This document shows positions 1 through 7,320 of a DNA stretch of 8,614 nt, in pieces; within the stretch, counting starts at the first letter, position 1; every line of letters begins with the position of its first letter. Source of the DNA: an uncultured Kiloniellales bacterium. GTDB taxonomy: Bacteria > Pseudomonadota > Alphaproteobacteria > Kiloniellales > JAKSDN01. The notes beneath the pieces are model-generated. The model searched no databases. It was not told where the DNA came from and was given only the letters and a program-made list of their open reading frames with translations. The position numbers and the translations under genes were made by a program. The stretch lies in contig CALJXB010000341.1 of NCBI GenBank assembly GCA_937974415.1, positions 1 to 8,614 of the forward strand, in the 5' to 3' direction.

Positions 1-1520
1 ATCAGGACGCTACGGGCTACTGGGCCAACAGCTACATTCCCGGCGACCCGGCCATGCGGCTCCTGCAGGCGCGGCTGAAAGCTTGGGACCGCGGTGCTTT
101 CGGCGCGGACGTTCGGCTCGAGGAGCGGGTTCAGCCGGTCCGCCAACCCTTCGATGCGCCCCAAGATGCTGCCCTGGCGGTCTACCTCGACGCCGACGCC
201 CCCGCCATCGACGGCCCGACGCGCCTGCGCCTTCAGGTCGGAATCAAGGGCGCGGAGCGTCAGGGCGGCCACCGCCCGGCCATGAACATCGGCCTGCTGG
301 TCGACCTACGCGATGGCTTCGATGCCGAGTCCGCCCGGCGCATCCGCGCCTTGATCACGGCCCTGGAGCGCGCCCGCCAGCCGGAAGACCGCTTCTCCCT
401 CACCGTGGCCGGACCGGACGGCGGCTTGCTGGTGGCGCCCGACGAGTTCCGCCACGGCCCCCTGCGGGTCGCCATGGACCGCATGTTCGCCGATCCCAAG
501 CAAGCGCCGGCCATTTACCCCGATTTGCCGAGTACCTTGGCGGAGGTCAGCGAAAGGGTGCGCGCCGGCGACGACCCCAACGCCGTCCTCGGGTCCAGCC
601 TGGTGCTACTGGTGACCGGCTCATCCCTGGCGGACGACCTGGACGATCTCGAGCGCATGGCCCACCTCAACGCGGTCGCCGGCGTGCCGTTGAGCGTGGT
701 CAGCCTGGCCGCGCAGGAAGACCTCGCCCACATCGACCGGCTGGTGGCTGCCGGCCAGGGCAACCGCCGCATCCTGGATAGCGCCCAAGCCGCCGACGGC
801 GTGATCGACCGCGAACTCCACGCCAGCAGCCGGGCGGTCGCCCGGGCGCTGCGCCTGCGCATTCGCCTCGCCCCCGGCGTCGAGCTGGTTGACGTCCTCG
901 GCTCCCGCCGCCTGGACGAGGAGCTGGCCGAGCGGGTGCGCGAGGCCGAGGTGGCCATCGACCGGCGCCTCGCCCGCAACCTCGGGATCGAGGCCGACCG
1001 GGGAGAGGACGAGGAAGGCATCCAGATCGTCATCCCCAACTTCTACGCCGGCGACAGCCACACGATCCTGCTCGACGTGGTCGCCGAGAACCCGGGGCCG
1101 CTGGCCGACGTCACCCTGCGCTACAAGGACCTGGTCAGCCTGAGGAACGGCGTCGCCCGCGCCAACCTGACCCTCGAGGACGGCCCGCGGACGGCCGGCC
1201 CCCTGGAGCTGAACGTGTTGAAGAACCTGGTCGCCTGGGAGTCGGCCCAGCGGATCCGGCAGGCCGCCGCCTTCCTCCGGGACGGCAAGCCGGACCTGGC
1301 CGCGGTGCCGCTCTATTTGCTGTGGGATCTGATCCGCGGCCTGCGCGGCGAAGTGCCCGGCTGGCAAAGCGATCCCGACCTCATGGCCGACGAGGCCATG
1401 TTGGGGGACTACCTGAGGGCCCTCGACATGCCGGCCGCAAGCGACACGGCCCAGCGCGGCCTACTCGCCGACTCCCTCGACTACGCCGCCTTCCGCAAGC
1501 TGCAGACCGCGGCGCGATGA
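1..1520 (+). CDS. VWA (YfbK-like) domain protein, 5'-truncated by window edge
   Basis: The reading frame is open from base 3 with no stop, and the residues before the first ATG (base 54; GYWANSYIPGDPA) look like normal coding. No Shine-Dalgarno precedes that ATG, so the true start lies left of the window. Numbering from the ATG, residues ~77-260 resemble a von Willebrand A fold: a beta strand MNIGLLVDL, a helix with ALERARQPEDR, a strand LVLLVTG (~184-189), then GVPLSVVSL, an AAGQGN turn and a LRIRLAPGVELVDVLG segment, as in YfbK-type proteins. Residues ~280-400 form a beta-rich tail (IPNFYAGDSHTILLDVV) and the C-terminus is helical. The metal-site motifs are eroded: DLRDG replaces DxSxS, and TGS replaces the usual TDG. 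No membrane segment is visible in this part. It probably shares a transcript with the next gene, 61 bp downstream. Fold is likely; function is unknown. Confidence 0.8.
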   Translation, partial: QDATGYWANSYIPGDPAMRLLQARLKAWDRGAFGADVRLEERVQPVRQPFDAPQDAALAVYLDADAPAIDGPTRLRLQVGIKGAERQGGHRPAMNIGLLVDLRDGFDAESARRIRALITALERARQPEDRFSLTVAGPDGGLLVAPDEFRHGPLRVAMDRMFADPKQAPAIYPDLPSTLAEVSERVRAGDDPNAVLGSSLVLLVTGSSLADDLDDLERMAHLNAVAGVPLSVVSLAAQEDLAHIDRLVAAGQGNRRILDSAQAADGVIDRELHASSRAVARALRLRIRLAPGVELVDVLGSRRLDEELAERVREAEVAIDRRLARNLGIEADRGEDEEGIQIVIPNFYAGDSHTILLDVVAENPGPLADVTLRYKDLVSLRNGVARANLTLEDGPRTAGPLELNVLKNLVAWESAQRIRQAAAFLRDGKPDLAAVPLYLLWDLIRGLRGEVPGWQSDPDLMADEAMLGDYLRALDMPAASDTAQRGLLADSLDYAAFRKLQTAAR

Positions 1521-1567
1521 CCGGCCGCGCGACCTTCGAAACCTGCCGCCCAACGACCCAAGCGGTC

Positions 1568-1573
1568 AGGAGG
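1568..1573 (+). promoter_or_regulatory. Strong Shine-Dalgarno AGGAGG
   Basis: A perfect AGGAGG lies 8 nt before the ATG at 1582. It fixes the start of the 1041-residue protein, which then begins directly with a signal peptide. It is the strongest ribosome binding site in the window. Confidence 0.85.
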
Positions 1574-1581
1574 ACCGGACC

Positions 1582-4500
1582 ATGAGATACGCCCTTGCCC
1601 TACTCGCCTTACTCTTCGCCTTTCCCGCTGGAGCCACGGAAGTTCTGACGAGCCCTGGCGGCGAGGTCCGGGTGCCGCTCTCGGACTATACGGCCATGCT
1701 GAACGCCCTCAGCCAGGACCCGCGGCGCGCGCCGGCCGCCTACGCCATCGGCCAGGCCAGCGTCGATGTGGTGGTGAGCGAGCGGGACGGGCAAAAGACC
1801 GCCGAGGTCAACATTGCGGTCCAGGTCGAGGTCTTCGAGGACGAATGGACCCTGGTTCCGCTCCTGCACGCCGGCGCTGCGCTGCGCCAGGCGACCGTCG
1901 ACGGCAAGGCCGTACAGTTGGTCGAAGACGACCATGGCCTCGCCTGGAGCGCTGCGAAGGCCGGCACCTATGGCATCGCGCTCGTCTACGACGTGGACGC
2001 CCAGCGCTACCAAAGCGGTGAAGTCTTGCCGCTCCCGGTGCCCCGCGCCGCGGCGACCGCCTTCAGCCTGAGTTTCCCGGAGACCGGAGTCGACCTGTCG
2101 GTCGTTCCCTCGGCCGACCTCGAGGCCGCGGCTGTGGACGGCCGCACACTCGTCTCCGCCTCGGTGCCGGCCACCTCGACCATCATCGTGACCTGGCGCG
2201 GCGCGGCCGAGCGGCCCTTCGTCATCAGCCGCGCCGCCTACAGTGGCGAGCTCCACGAGTCCGCCCTGCTGTGGACCGGGCGCTTTCAGGTCGAGGTTTT
2301 CGACAGCACGCGCTTCACCCTGCCGATCATGCCGAGCGGCGTCACCCTGAGCGATATTCGGGTCGACGGCGAAGCCGCCACCGTGCTCGAAGAGGGCGGC
2401 TTTTTCGCGACCCTGCTGCAGGGCCGCGGCGCCCACGAGATCGAGGTCGAGTTCCAGGTGCCGGTCATCGGCGACAGCGGGCCGCCCCGGGCCAGCCTGC
2501 AGATCCCGCGGATCCCGGTCTCCCGATTCGACCTGGTCCTGCCGGGCAGCAAGCAGGTGACGGTAGTGCCGGGGGCCGACGTGATCAGCCGCGACCTGGA
2601 TGGGACCACACAGACCACCGCCTTCATCCCCATGAGCGACCAGGTCGTCTTCACATGGACCGAAGCCGTGCCGGAGGACCTGCGCGGCAAGCTGCGTGCC
2701 AATGCCAGCCTCTATCACGCGGTCCACGCCGAGGAGGGCGTGCTGCACGCCCGCGGCACCGTGGTCTACGAGATCACCCACGGCGAGACCAACCGGCTCG
2801 CCCTGGAGATCCCGGAGGACGCCCAGGTCAACCGGATCTGGGCCCCGGCCGGCGGCGTCTCCGATTGGGTCGTGGCGGATTCGGAGCGCGACGGCCGCAA
2901 GCGCATCGACGTCTTTCTCGAGCGCCCGGTCACCGGTGAGGTCCTGCTCGAGGTCGCCTACGAGAAGCTCCTGGGCATCGGCGGCGACGCTGACGAAGCA
3001 ATCGCGGTGCCGCTCTTGAGTGCCGACCAGGTCCATCGCCAGCGCGGCATGGTGGCGCTGCTGTCGGGCGCCGAGCTGGCCCTCGAGCCGGAGAGCGAAG
3101 ACGGCCTCACAAAGGTCGGCGAGAACCAGTTGCCGCCCTTCATCCGCAACCAGATCTCCCTCACGGTCGCCCACACCTTCAAGTACATCGAGGCCCTGCC
3201 CAAGCTCCAGGTCAAGACCGTGGCGCCGGAGCGCAAGCAAGGCCAGTTCGACGCCCAGGTCGACACCCTGGTCTCCCTCGGCGACGTGACCATGAAGGGC
3301 TCGGCCACCGTCGAGATCGACGTCAAGTCGGGCACCATCCTGGACTTGAGCCTACAGGTTCCCGGCGGCGTCAACGTGCTCGGCGTCTCCGGCCCGTCCC
3401 TGCGCAGCCACGACGTCCGCGAGGCGGAGGACGGCGGCCAGACGATCGAGATGGAATTCACCCGCGAGATGGAGGGCCAGTTCCGCATCGAGGTCAACTA
3501 CGAGCGGATCATGGAAAGCGCCGCCGCCGAGGCCACAGAGCCAACGATTCCGGCGCCAACGGTTTCGGTGCCGACCATCTCGGTCCCGGAGGCGGAGGTC
3601 GAGCACGGGCGCATCGCCGTCGAGGCGCTGACCGCGGTCGAGGTCCGCGCCACCACGGTAGAGCGCCTCTCCAGCCTGGATATCAACGAGCTGCCCCAGC
3701 AGCTGGTGTTGAAGACCACCAACCCGATCCTGCTCGCCTTCCGCTACGTCAACGCCAAGCCGCCCTTCAAGCTGGCGCTCAGGATCACCCGCCACCAGGA
3801 GATAGACGTGCAAGTCGCGGCGATCGAGCGTGCCGACTACAAATCCCTGGTGACCCGCGACGGCCTGGCGGTGACCACGGCGCGCCTTCTGGTGCGCAAC
3901 AGCCAGCGCCAGTTTCTGCGCCTCACCCTGCCACCGGACTCCCAGGTCTGGTCGGTCTTCGTCGACGGCAAGCCGGAAAAGCCGGCCTTCGCCACCGAAG
4001 GGGTCACCAATGGAGCTGGGGCCAACGGCTCGGCCGTGCTGGTGAAGATGATCAATTCGGCGCGCGGCTTTCCGGTCGACATCGTCTACGCCACGCCGAT
4101 CCAGGACATCGACGGCCTCGGCAAGGTCTCGAGCCGACTGCCGCGGCCCGACATGGTGGTGACCCACAGCCGTTGGGACGTGTTCTTGCCGGTCGGCCCC
4201 CGCTACCACGGCCTCGACAGCACCATGGACCTGGTGCTGGGCGGCCTCAGGGTCAATCCGCGCCTGGCCGGAGGCGAGGTCATGGCCCGCGCGTCGGACG
4301 CCTATCAGGCCCAGATGGGCCAGCCGCTTCGGATCACCGTGCCGACCCAGGGCGTCCAGTTCGCCTTCGAGAAGCTTTACGCCAACCAGTCGGACGAGGA
4401 GGCCGCCTTCTCGCTCCAATACATCTCCGAGCGGGGCAACCAGCTCGGCGTCGTCGCAAGCGCCGCCGGTACCCTGCTGCTGTGGCTCGGCATCGCCGGG

Positions 4501-4707
4501 CTCGCCTCGCGCCGCATCCGACTGCCGCGCCCCGGGATTCTGGCCTCGGTCGTGCTCGGCGTGGCCGTGCTGGTCGGAACCATCGGCTTCCTCGGAACGA
4601 GCCCCGTGGTCGCCTCGATCCTGTCGCTGGCCCTCGCGGCCCTGTTGGCCCTGTGGACGGCGGTCCAGCGGTGGCGCGATTGGCGCCAAGGCCGCCTTGC
4701 CGCCTGA
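1582..4707 (+). CDS. Large exported protein with three C-terminal membrane helices, function unknown
   Basis: The 1041-residue product starts with a Sec signal peptide: MR, a Leu/Ala-rich core, then AGA followed by TEV, giving likely cleavage after residue 18. Residues ~19-940 are almost entirely alternating hydrophobic and polar strands with many Val, Glu and Asp, suggesting a chain of beta-sandwich domains outside the cytoplasm. A Pro-Thr linker with repeated PT[IV] units (~654-669) divides it. Three hydrophobic helices close the protein, at about 955-975, 985-1005 and 1008-1028, followed by a basic tail (RWRDWRQGR) that probably lies in the cytoplasm. The picture is a periplasmic beta-rich body held in the inner membrane by its C-terminus. 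I do not recognise a named family or any catalytic motif. The preceding VWA gene suggests the two proteins work together in an envelope complex; this rests only on adjacency. Confidence 0.9.
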   Translation: MRYALALLALLFAFPAGATEVLTSPGGEVRVPLSDYTAMLNALSQDPRRAPAAYAIGQASVDVVVSERDGQKTAEVNIAVQVEVFEDEWTLVPLLHAGAALRQATVDGKAVQLVEDDHGLAWSAAKAGTYGIALVYDVDAQRYQSGEVLPLPVPRAAATAFSLSFPETGVDLSVVPSADLEAAAVDGRTLVSASVPATSTIIVTWRGAAERPFVISRAAYSGELHESALLWTGRFQVEVFDSTRFTLPIMPSGVTLSDIRVDGEAATVLEEGGFFATLLQGRGAHEIEVEFQVPVIGDSGPPRASLQIPRIPVSRFDLVLPGSKQVTVVPGADVISRDLDGTTQTTAFIPMSDQVVFTWTEAVPEDLRGKLRANASLYHAVHAEEGVLHARGTVVYEITHGETNRLALEIPEDAQVNRIWAPAGGVSDWVVADSERDGRKRIDVFLERPVTGEVLLEVAYEKLLGIGGDADEAIAVPLLSADQVHRQRGMVALLSGAELALEPESEDGLTKVGENQLPPFIRNQISLTVAHTFKYIEALPKLQVKTVAPERKQGQFDAQVDTLVSLGDVTMKGSATVEIDVKSGTILDLSLQVPGGVNVLGVSGPSLRSHDVREAEDGGQTIEMEFTREMEGQFRIEVNYERIMESAAAEATEPTIPAPTVSVPTISVPEAEVEHGRIAVEALTAVEVRATTVERLSSLDINELPQQLVLKTTNPILLAFRYVNAKPPFKLALRITRHQEIDVQVAAIERADYKSLVTRDGLAVTTARLLVRNSQRQFLRLTLPPDSQVWSVFVDGKPEKPAFATEGVTNGAGANGSAVLVKMINSARGFPVDIVYATPIQDIDGLGKVSSRLPRPDMVVTHSRWDVFLPVGPRYHGLDSTMDLVLGGLRVNPRLAGGEVMARASDAYQAQMGQPLRITVPTQGVQFAFEKLYANQSDEEAAFSLQYISERGNQLGVVASAAGTLLLWLGIAGLASRRIRLPRPGILASVVLGVAVLVGTIGFLGTSPVVASILSLALAALLALWTAVQRWRDWRQGRLAA

Positions 4708-4715
4708 GGCGGTTT
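4700..4715 (+). terminator. Weak hairpin over the stop codon, possible terminator
   Basis: CCGCC (4700-4704) and GGCGG (4708-4712) pair around a loop TGA that is the stop codon itself, and TTT follows. The stem is only 5 bp with a 3-nt loop and the T run is short, so termination here would be inefficient at best. Confidence 0.25.
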
Positions 4716-4739
4716 GAGAGCGGCGGTTTTAGGCGAGCG

Positions 4740-4745
4740 GATAAT
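4740..4745 (+). promoter_or_regulatory. Possible -10 element GATAAT before the aminotransferase gene
   Basis: GATAAT matches the sigma-70 -10 consensus at 5 of 6 positions in otherwise GC-rich DNA. The only -35-like hexamer, TTGAGA at 4714-4719, is 20 bp away, which is too far for a normal promoter. If it is used, transcription would start near 4752, exactly where the hairpin arm begins. Confidence 0.3.
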
Positions 4746-4751
4746 GCTCTA

Positions 4752-4777
4752 GGCTGGGTCTCTTCGGAGACCCGGCC
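4752..4777 (+). promoter_or_regulatory. 11-bp hairpin with cUUCGg tetraloop directly before the start codon
   Basis: Arm GGCTGGGTCTC (4752-4762) pairs with GAGACCCGGCC (4767-4777) around loop TTCG. All 11 pairs form, one of them G-U (4755/4774). The closing C-G pair with UUCG is the exceptionally stable tetraloop class. The ATG follows at 4778 with no gap. The only Shine-Dalgarno-like bases, GGAG at 4766-4769, sit in the loop edge and stem, so they would be masked when the RNA is folded. There is no T tract after it, which argues against a standard intrinsic terminator. A translational control element is the likelier role, but this is inferred from structure alone. Confidence 0.6.
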
Positions 4778-6124
4778 ATGAACGAGACCGCCCCCCACAC
4801 TGACACGCGAGCCAACTACAGCCTCGCGGACGAACTGCGGACTGCCGAGGCGCGCTTCACCGCGGCCAACCCCAACGGCCTCGCCCAATGGCAGCGCGCT
4901 TGCGAAGCCCTGCCCGGCGGCAACACCCGCACGGTGCTGTTCTATTCGCCCTTCCCTTTGACCATGGCCCGCGGCGAGGGGGCGTACCTCTGGGATCTCG
5001 ACGGCCACCGCTATGCGGACTTCCTGAACGATTTCTCCGCCGGCCTCTACGGCCACTCCCACCCAGTCATCCGCCAGGCCATGGCCGAGGCCCTGGAAGC
5101 CGGCCTGACCTTGGGCGGCCACAATCGCTACGAGGCGAAGCTTGCGGCCCTGATCTGCGCGCGCTTTCCCTCGATCGAGCTGGTGCGCTTCACCAATTCG
5201 GGGACCGAGGCGAGCCTCATGGCGGTGCTCACCGCCCGGGCCGTGACCGGCCGCAAGCGCGTCCTGGTCTTCGAGGGGGGCTACCACGGCGGGGTGTTCT
5301 ATTTCGCGCCGGGCGGCTCGCCCCTCAACCTGCCGACGGACTGGCTAATCGGCCGCTACAACGACATCGGCCACAGCGTGGACCTGATCGAGCGCAACAG
5401 CGACGATTTGGCGGCAATCCTGGTCGAGCCCATGCAGGGCGCCGGCGGGTCGATCCCCGGCGATCCGGAGTTTCTGGGCGCCCTGCGCGAAGCGGCCACT
5501 CGCGCCGGCAGCCTGCTGATCTTCGACGAGGTCATGACCTCCAGGCTCGGCCCGGGCGGGCTGCAGGGCGAACTCGGCGTGAGCCCTGACATGACCGTGC
5601 TCGGCAAGTATCTCGGCGGCGGCGCCAGCTTCGGTGCCTTCGGCGGGCGGGCTGAAATCATGGAGCGCTTCGACCCGCGCAGCGCCGAGGCCTTTCCCCA
5701 TGCCGGCACCTTCAACAACAACGTGCTTTCCATGGCCGCCGGCACCGCCGGCCTGGAGGCGGTCTTCACTCCCGCGGCGGCACGCGAGCTGAGCGCCCGC
5801 GGCGAGGCCCTCAAGGCCCGCCTCAACGAGATCGCCAGGGCCAGTGGCGTTGCGATGCAGGTCACGGGCGTGGGGTCGCTCATGACCGTCCACTTCGGTC
5901 GCCATGCGGATGAGGAGATTCGCTCAGTCGACGACCTGGCAGCAGCGGACCAGGACGCCAAGGCCTTGTTCCATCTGGAAATGTTGGCCCGCGGCCAATA
6001 TCTCGCCCGCCGCGGCCTGATGAGCCTCTCGCTGGCCCTGAGCGAGGACGATCTGGACGCCTTCGCCGCCGCGGCCGCCGACGTCCTCGCGGCCCATGGC
6101 CCGCTGTTGGGCGGACGGGATTGA
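4778..6124 (+). CDS. Class III PLP aminotransferase, glutamate-1-semialdehyde aminomutase-like
   Basis: The 448-residue product carries the full set of class III (fold type I) PLP enzyme motifs. These are GHSHP (92-96), NSGTEA (140-145; phosphate contact), YHGG (169-172; ring stacking), EPMQG (from 217), IFDEVM with Asp250 for the pyridine nitrogen, LGKYLGGG with Lys277 as Schiff-base lysine, and HAGTFNNN (308-315). The LGK-GGG context and length near 430 residues are typical of the GSA-aminomutase branch. Alphaproteobacteria usually make 5-aminolevulinate by the HemA (ALA synthase) route, so a heme role is doubtful and hemL is not assigned; the substrate is unknown. In the upstream frame a stop (4742-4744) comes before any alternative ATG, so the start at 4778 holds despite the hairpin over its ribosome site. 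The enzyme should be cytoplasmic and dimeric. No obvious functional tie links it to the envelope genes on either side. Confidence 0.92.
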   Translation: MNETAPHTDTRANYSLADELRTAEARFTAANPNGLAQWQRACEALPGGNTRTVLFYSPFPLTMARGEGAYLWDLDGHRYADFLNDFSAGLYGHSHPVIRQAMAEALEAGLTLGGHNRYEAKLAALICARFPSIELVRFTNSGTEASLMAVLTARAVTGRKRVLVFEGGYHGGVFYFAPGGSPLNLPTDWLIGRYNDIGHSVDLIERNSDDLAAILVEPMQGAGGSIPGDPEFLGALREAATRAGSLLIFDEVMTSRLGPGGLQGELGVSPDMTVLGKYLGGGASFGAFGGRAEIMERFDPRSAEAFPHAGTFNNNVLSMAAGTAGLEAVFTPAAARELSARGEALKARLNEIARASGVAMQVTGVGSLMTVHFGRHADEEIRSVDDLAAADQDAKALFHLEMLARGQYLARRGLMSLSLALSEDDLDAFAAAAADVLAAHGPLLGGRD

Positions 6125-6131
6125 TAATTTC

Positions 6132-6153
6132 TGCCAGATCGGGGCGCCTGGCA
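6132..6153. repeat. Small inverted repeat after the aminotransferase gene
   Basis: TGCCAG (6132-6137) and CTGGCA (6148-6153) form a perfect 6-bp inverted repeat around 10 bases, 7 nt after the stop codon. No T run follows, so it is a poor terminator candidate. It could be a weak hairpin or a protein site. Confidence 0.3.
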
Positions 6154-6253
6154 CCAAAGCTGCCGATCAGATCTCGAATCTTCTTCGAAATTGTCGCCGC
6201 AGGCGTGTTGCACACTCGTCACAGCGGAAAGAAACCAACGCCTTGACTTTACC

Positions 6254-6282
6254 ATTACTCCATTTAGTTTTCCTGCGATAAA
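6254..6282 (+). promoter_or_regulatory. Promoter-like element upstream of the OmpA-type lipoprotein gene
   Basis: The stretch 6240-6300 is AT-rich. An extended -10, TGC then GATAAA (6277-6282), lies 17 bp after ATTACT (6254-6259), a 3-of-6 -35 match. A better -35 hexamer, TTGACT (6243-6248), has only weak -10 partners such as TAGTTT (6265-6270). The lipoprotein gene probably has its own promoter here, but the exact element is uncertain. Apart from this and the small inverted repeat, I see nothing in the 206-bp gap. Confidence 0.4.
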
Positions 6283-6316
6283 CAGCTTGACCTGTCACTT
6301 AGGAAGCTTACCCCGG

Positions 6317-6322
6317 GGGGAG
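6317..6322 (+). promoter_or_regulatory. Shine-Dalgarno GGGGAG of the lipoprotein gene
   Basis: GGGGAG ends 8 nt before the ATG at 6331 and supports that start. GGAG (6319-6322) can also pair with CTCC (6327-6330) around an ATGA loop, a 4-bp stem that is probably too weak to matter. Confidence 0.65.
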
Positions 6323-6330
6323 ATGACTCC

Positions 6331-7227
6331 ATGAAAATACTGTCTAGGTTAGGATTCTGTGCCGCGATGCTCGTGTTGGCGGCCTGCGAACAAAATGTTG
6401 TCGGAGCCTTTTCGGCGGACGGCAACATCGAGACGGCCAGAATGGCCGGGCCGCCGACTCAGCCGTTCGACGCCGCCCTGCAACAGGAATACCTCGTCGT
6501 CGCCGAAAGAGAGGTGGCCGAGGCCGACTGGGAGCATGGCGACCTCTTTGCCCGAAAAGCGATCGCCGCCGGCAGCGGCGAGGCGGTTGCGCCGGAGGAC
6601 GTCGGAAATTGGACCTTGCCGGCCGACAAGGCCGAGGAATTGAGCGCTTCGAGAGACCTGCTAGTCGGCGCCCTGGACGGCGGCGGCCGTGAGATCGCTC
6701 CGGACGCGGCGGCGGCGGCGCAAGCCAACTTCGACTGCTGGGTTCAGGAGCAAGAGACCAGGAACGAAGGCCATCAGGAGGGGGACATCGCCTTCTGTCG
6801 TAGCGCCTTCTGGGATAACCTGGCCATCGTGCAGACGGCGATCGCGCCCAAGCCGGAGCCCGAGCCCGAGCCCGTGATGGCACCGGCACCGGAACCGGTG
6901 GCGCGCGATTATCTGGTCTACTTCGATTTCGACAGTGACGCCGTCCGCGCCGATGCCGCCAGCATCCTGGACCGGGTGGCCGAGGCGATGAACGAAGTCG
7001 GGTCCAGCAGCGTCACCCTGGTCGGCCACACCGATACCATGGGGTCTGCCGAGTACAACCAGATCCTGTCGGTCGAGCGGGCCAAGTCGGTCGCCGATTA
7101 CCTCAAGGGCTTGGGGATCACACGCGGCATCTCGACCAGCGGCGTGGGTCAGACCGATCTGCGGGTGCCGACCCCCGACGAGGTGGCGGAACAGGAAAAC
7201 CGGAACGTTCAGATCACCATCAACTAG
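6331..7227 (+). CDS. OmpA/Pal-type outer-membrane lipoprotein
   Basis: The 298-residue product begins with a lipoprotein signal: MKILSR, a hydrophobic core, then lipobox LAAC with Cys19 as the lipidation site. The next residue is Glu, not Asp, so outer-membrane sorting is expected. Residues ~20-170 form a mostly helical region of unknown role with two cysteines (Cys136 in FDCW, Cys156 in AFCR) that could form a disulfide in the periplasm. A Pro-Glu linker (173-189) follows. The C-terminal OmpA domain (~192-298) has YFDFDSD, GHTD (Asp235), LSVERA (Arg250) and ENRNVQI (Arg291), the residues by which this family grips diaminopimelate in peptidoglycan. The likely role is tethering the outer membrane to the wall. 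It is longer than classical Pal and no tol genes are visible beside it, so pal is not assigned. The gene stands alone between its own leader and a strong terminator. Confidence 0.92.
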   Translation: MKILSRLGFCAAMLVLAACEQNVVGAFSADGNIETARMAGPPTQPFDAALQQEYLVVAEREVAEADWEHGDLFARKAIAAGSGEAVAPEDVGNWTLPADKAEELSASRDLLVGALDGGGREIAPDAAAAAQANFDCWVQEQETRNEGHQEGDIAFCRSAFWDNLAIVQTAIAPKPEPEPEPVMAPAPEPVARDYLVYFDFDSDAVRADAASILDRVAEAMNEVGSSSVTLVGHTDTMGSAEYNQILSVERAKSVADYLKGLGITRGISTSGVGQTDLRVPTPDEVAEQENRNVQITIN

Positions 7228-7247
7228 GATCGCGTTCCGCAATCCAA

Positions 7248-7282
7248 GAGCGGCGCCTCGCTTGCGGGGCGCCGCTTTCTTT
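7248..7282 (+). terminator. Intrinsic terminator after the OmpA-type gene
   Basis: AGCGGCGCCTCG (7249-7260) pairs with CGGGGCGCCGCT (7265-7276) around a CTTG loop; 11 of the 12 pairs are Watson-Crick and one is G-U. TTTCTTT follows on the + strand. It lies 21 nt past the stop codon. On the opposite strand the T run is weaker, but the hairpin may also help end transcripts of the convergent helix-turn-helix gene. Confidence 0.88.
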
Positions 7283-7299
7283 ATCCGAGCGAGATCGGT

Positions 7300-7315
7300 G
7301 GCCTCATGCGAGGCC
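7300..7315 (-). terminator. Small hairpin downstream of the minus-strand helix-turn-helix gene
   Basis: GGCCTC (7300-7305) and GAGGCC (7310-7315) pair perfectly around a 4-nt loop, 5 bp beyond the stop codon of the minus-strand gene. It lacks a following T run, so at most it assists the larger hairpin next to it. Confidence 0.3.
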
Positions 7316-7320
7316 TCAAC

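Noticed and set aside
1609..3240. 543-codon minus-strand ORF opposite the giant exported protein
   Set aside because: It is a shadow of a GC-rich gene: composition is biased to Asp, Gly, Arg and Ala, and the plus-strand frame has a signal peptide, strong ribosome site and membrane helices.
3352..4689. 445-codon minus-strand ORF opposite the 3' half of the same gene
   Set aside because: Same reason; a wobble-GC shadow without domain features.
4334..5287. 317-codon minus-strand ORF across the end of the exported protein and the start of the aminotransferase
   Set aside because: It spans two well supported genes, and its Arg/Gly/Pro-rich sequence is typical of a shadow frame.
6174..6188. TCGAA / TTCGA inverted repeat in the leader of the lipoprotein gene
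   Set aside because: Only 5 bp per arm with no T run and no relation to promoter elements; expected by chance.
6323..6334. Three-codon ORF ATG ACT CCA TGA whose stop overlaps the lipoprotein ATG
   Set aside because: Its ATG lies almost on the Shine-Dalgarno, so initiation there is unlikely; probably coincidence.
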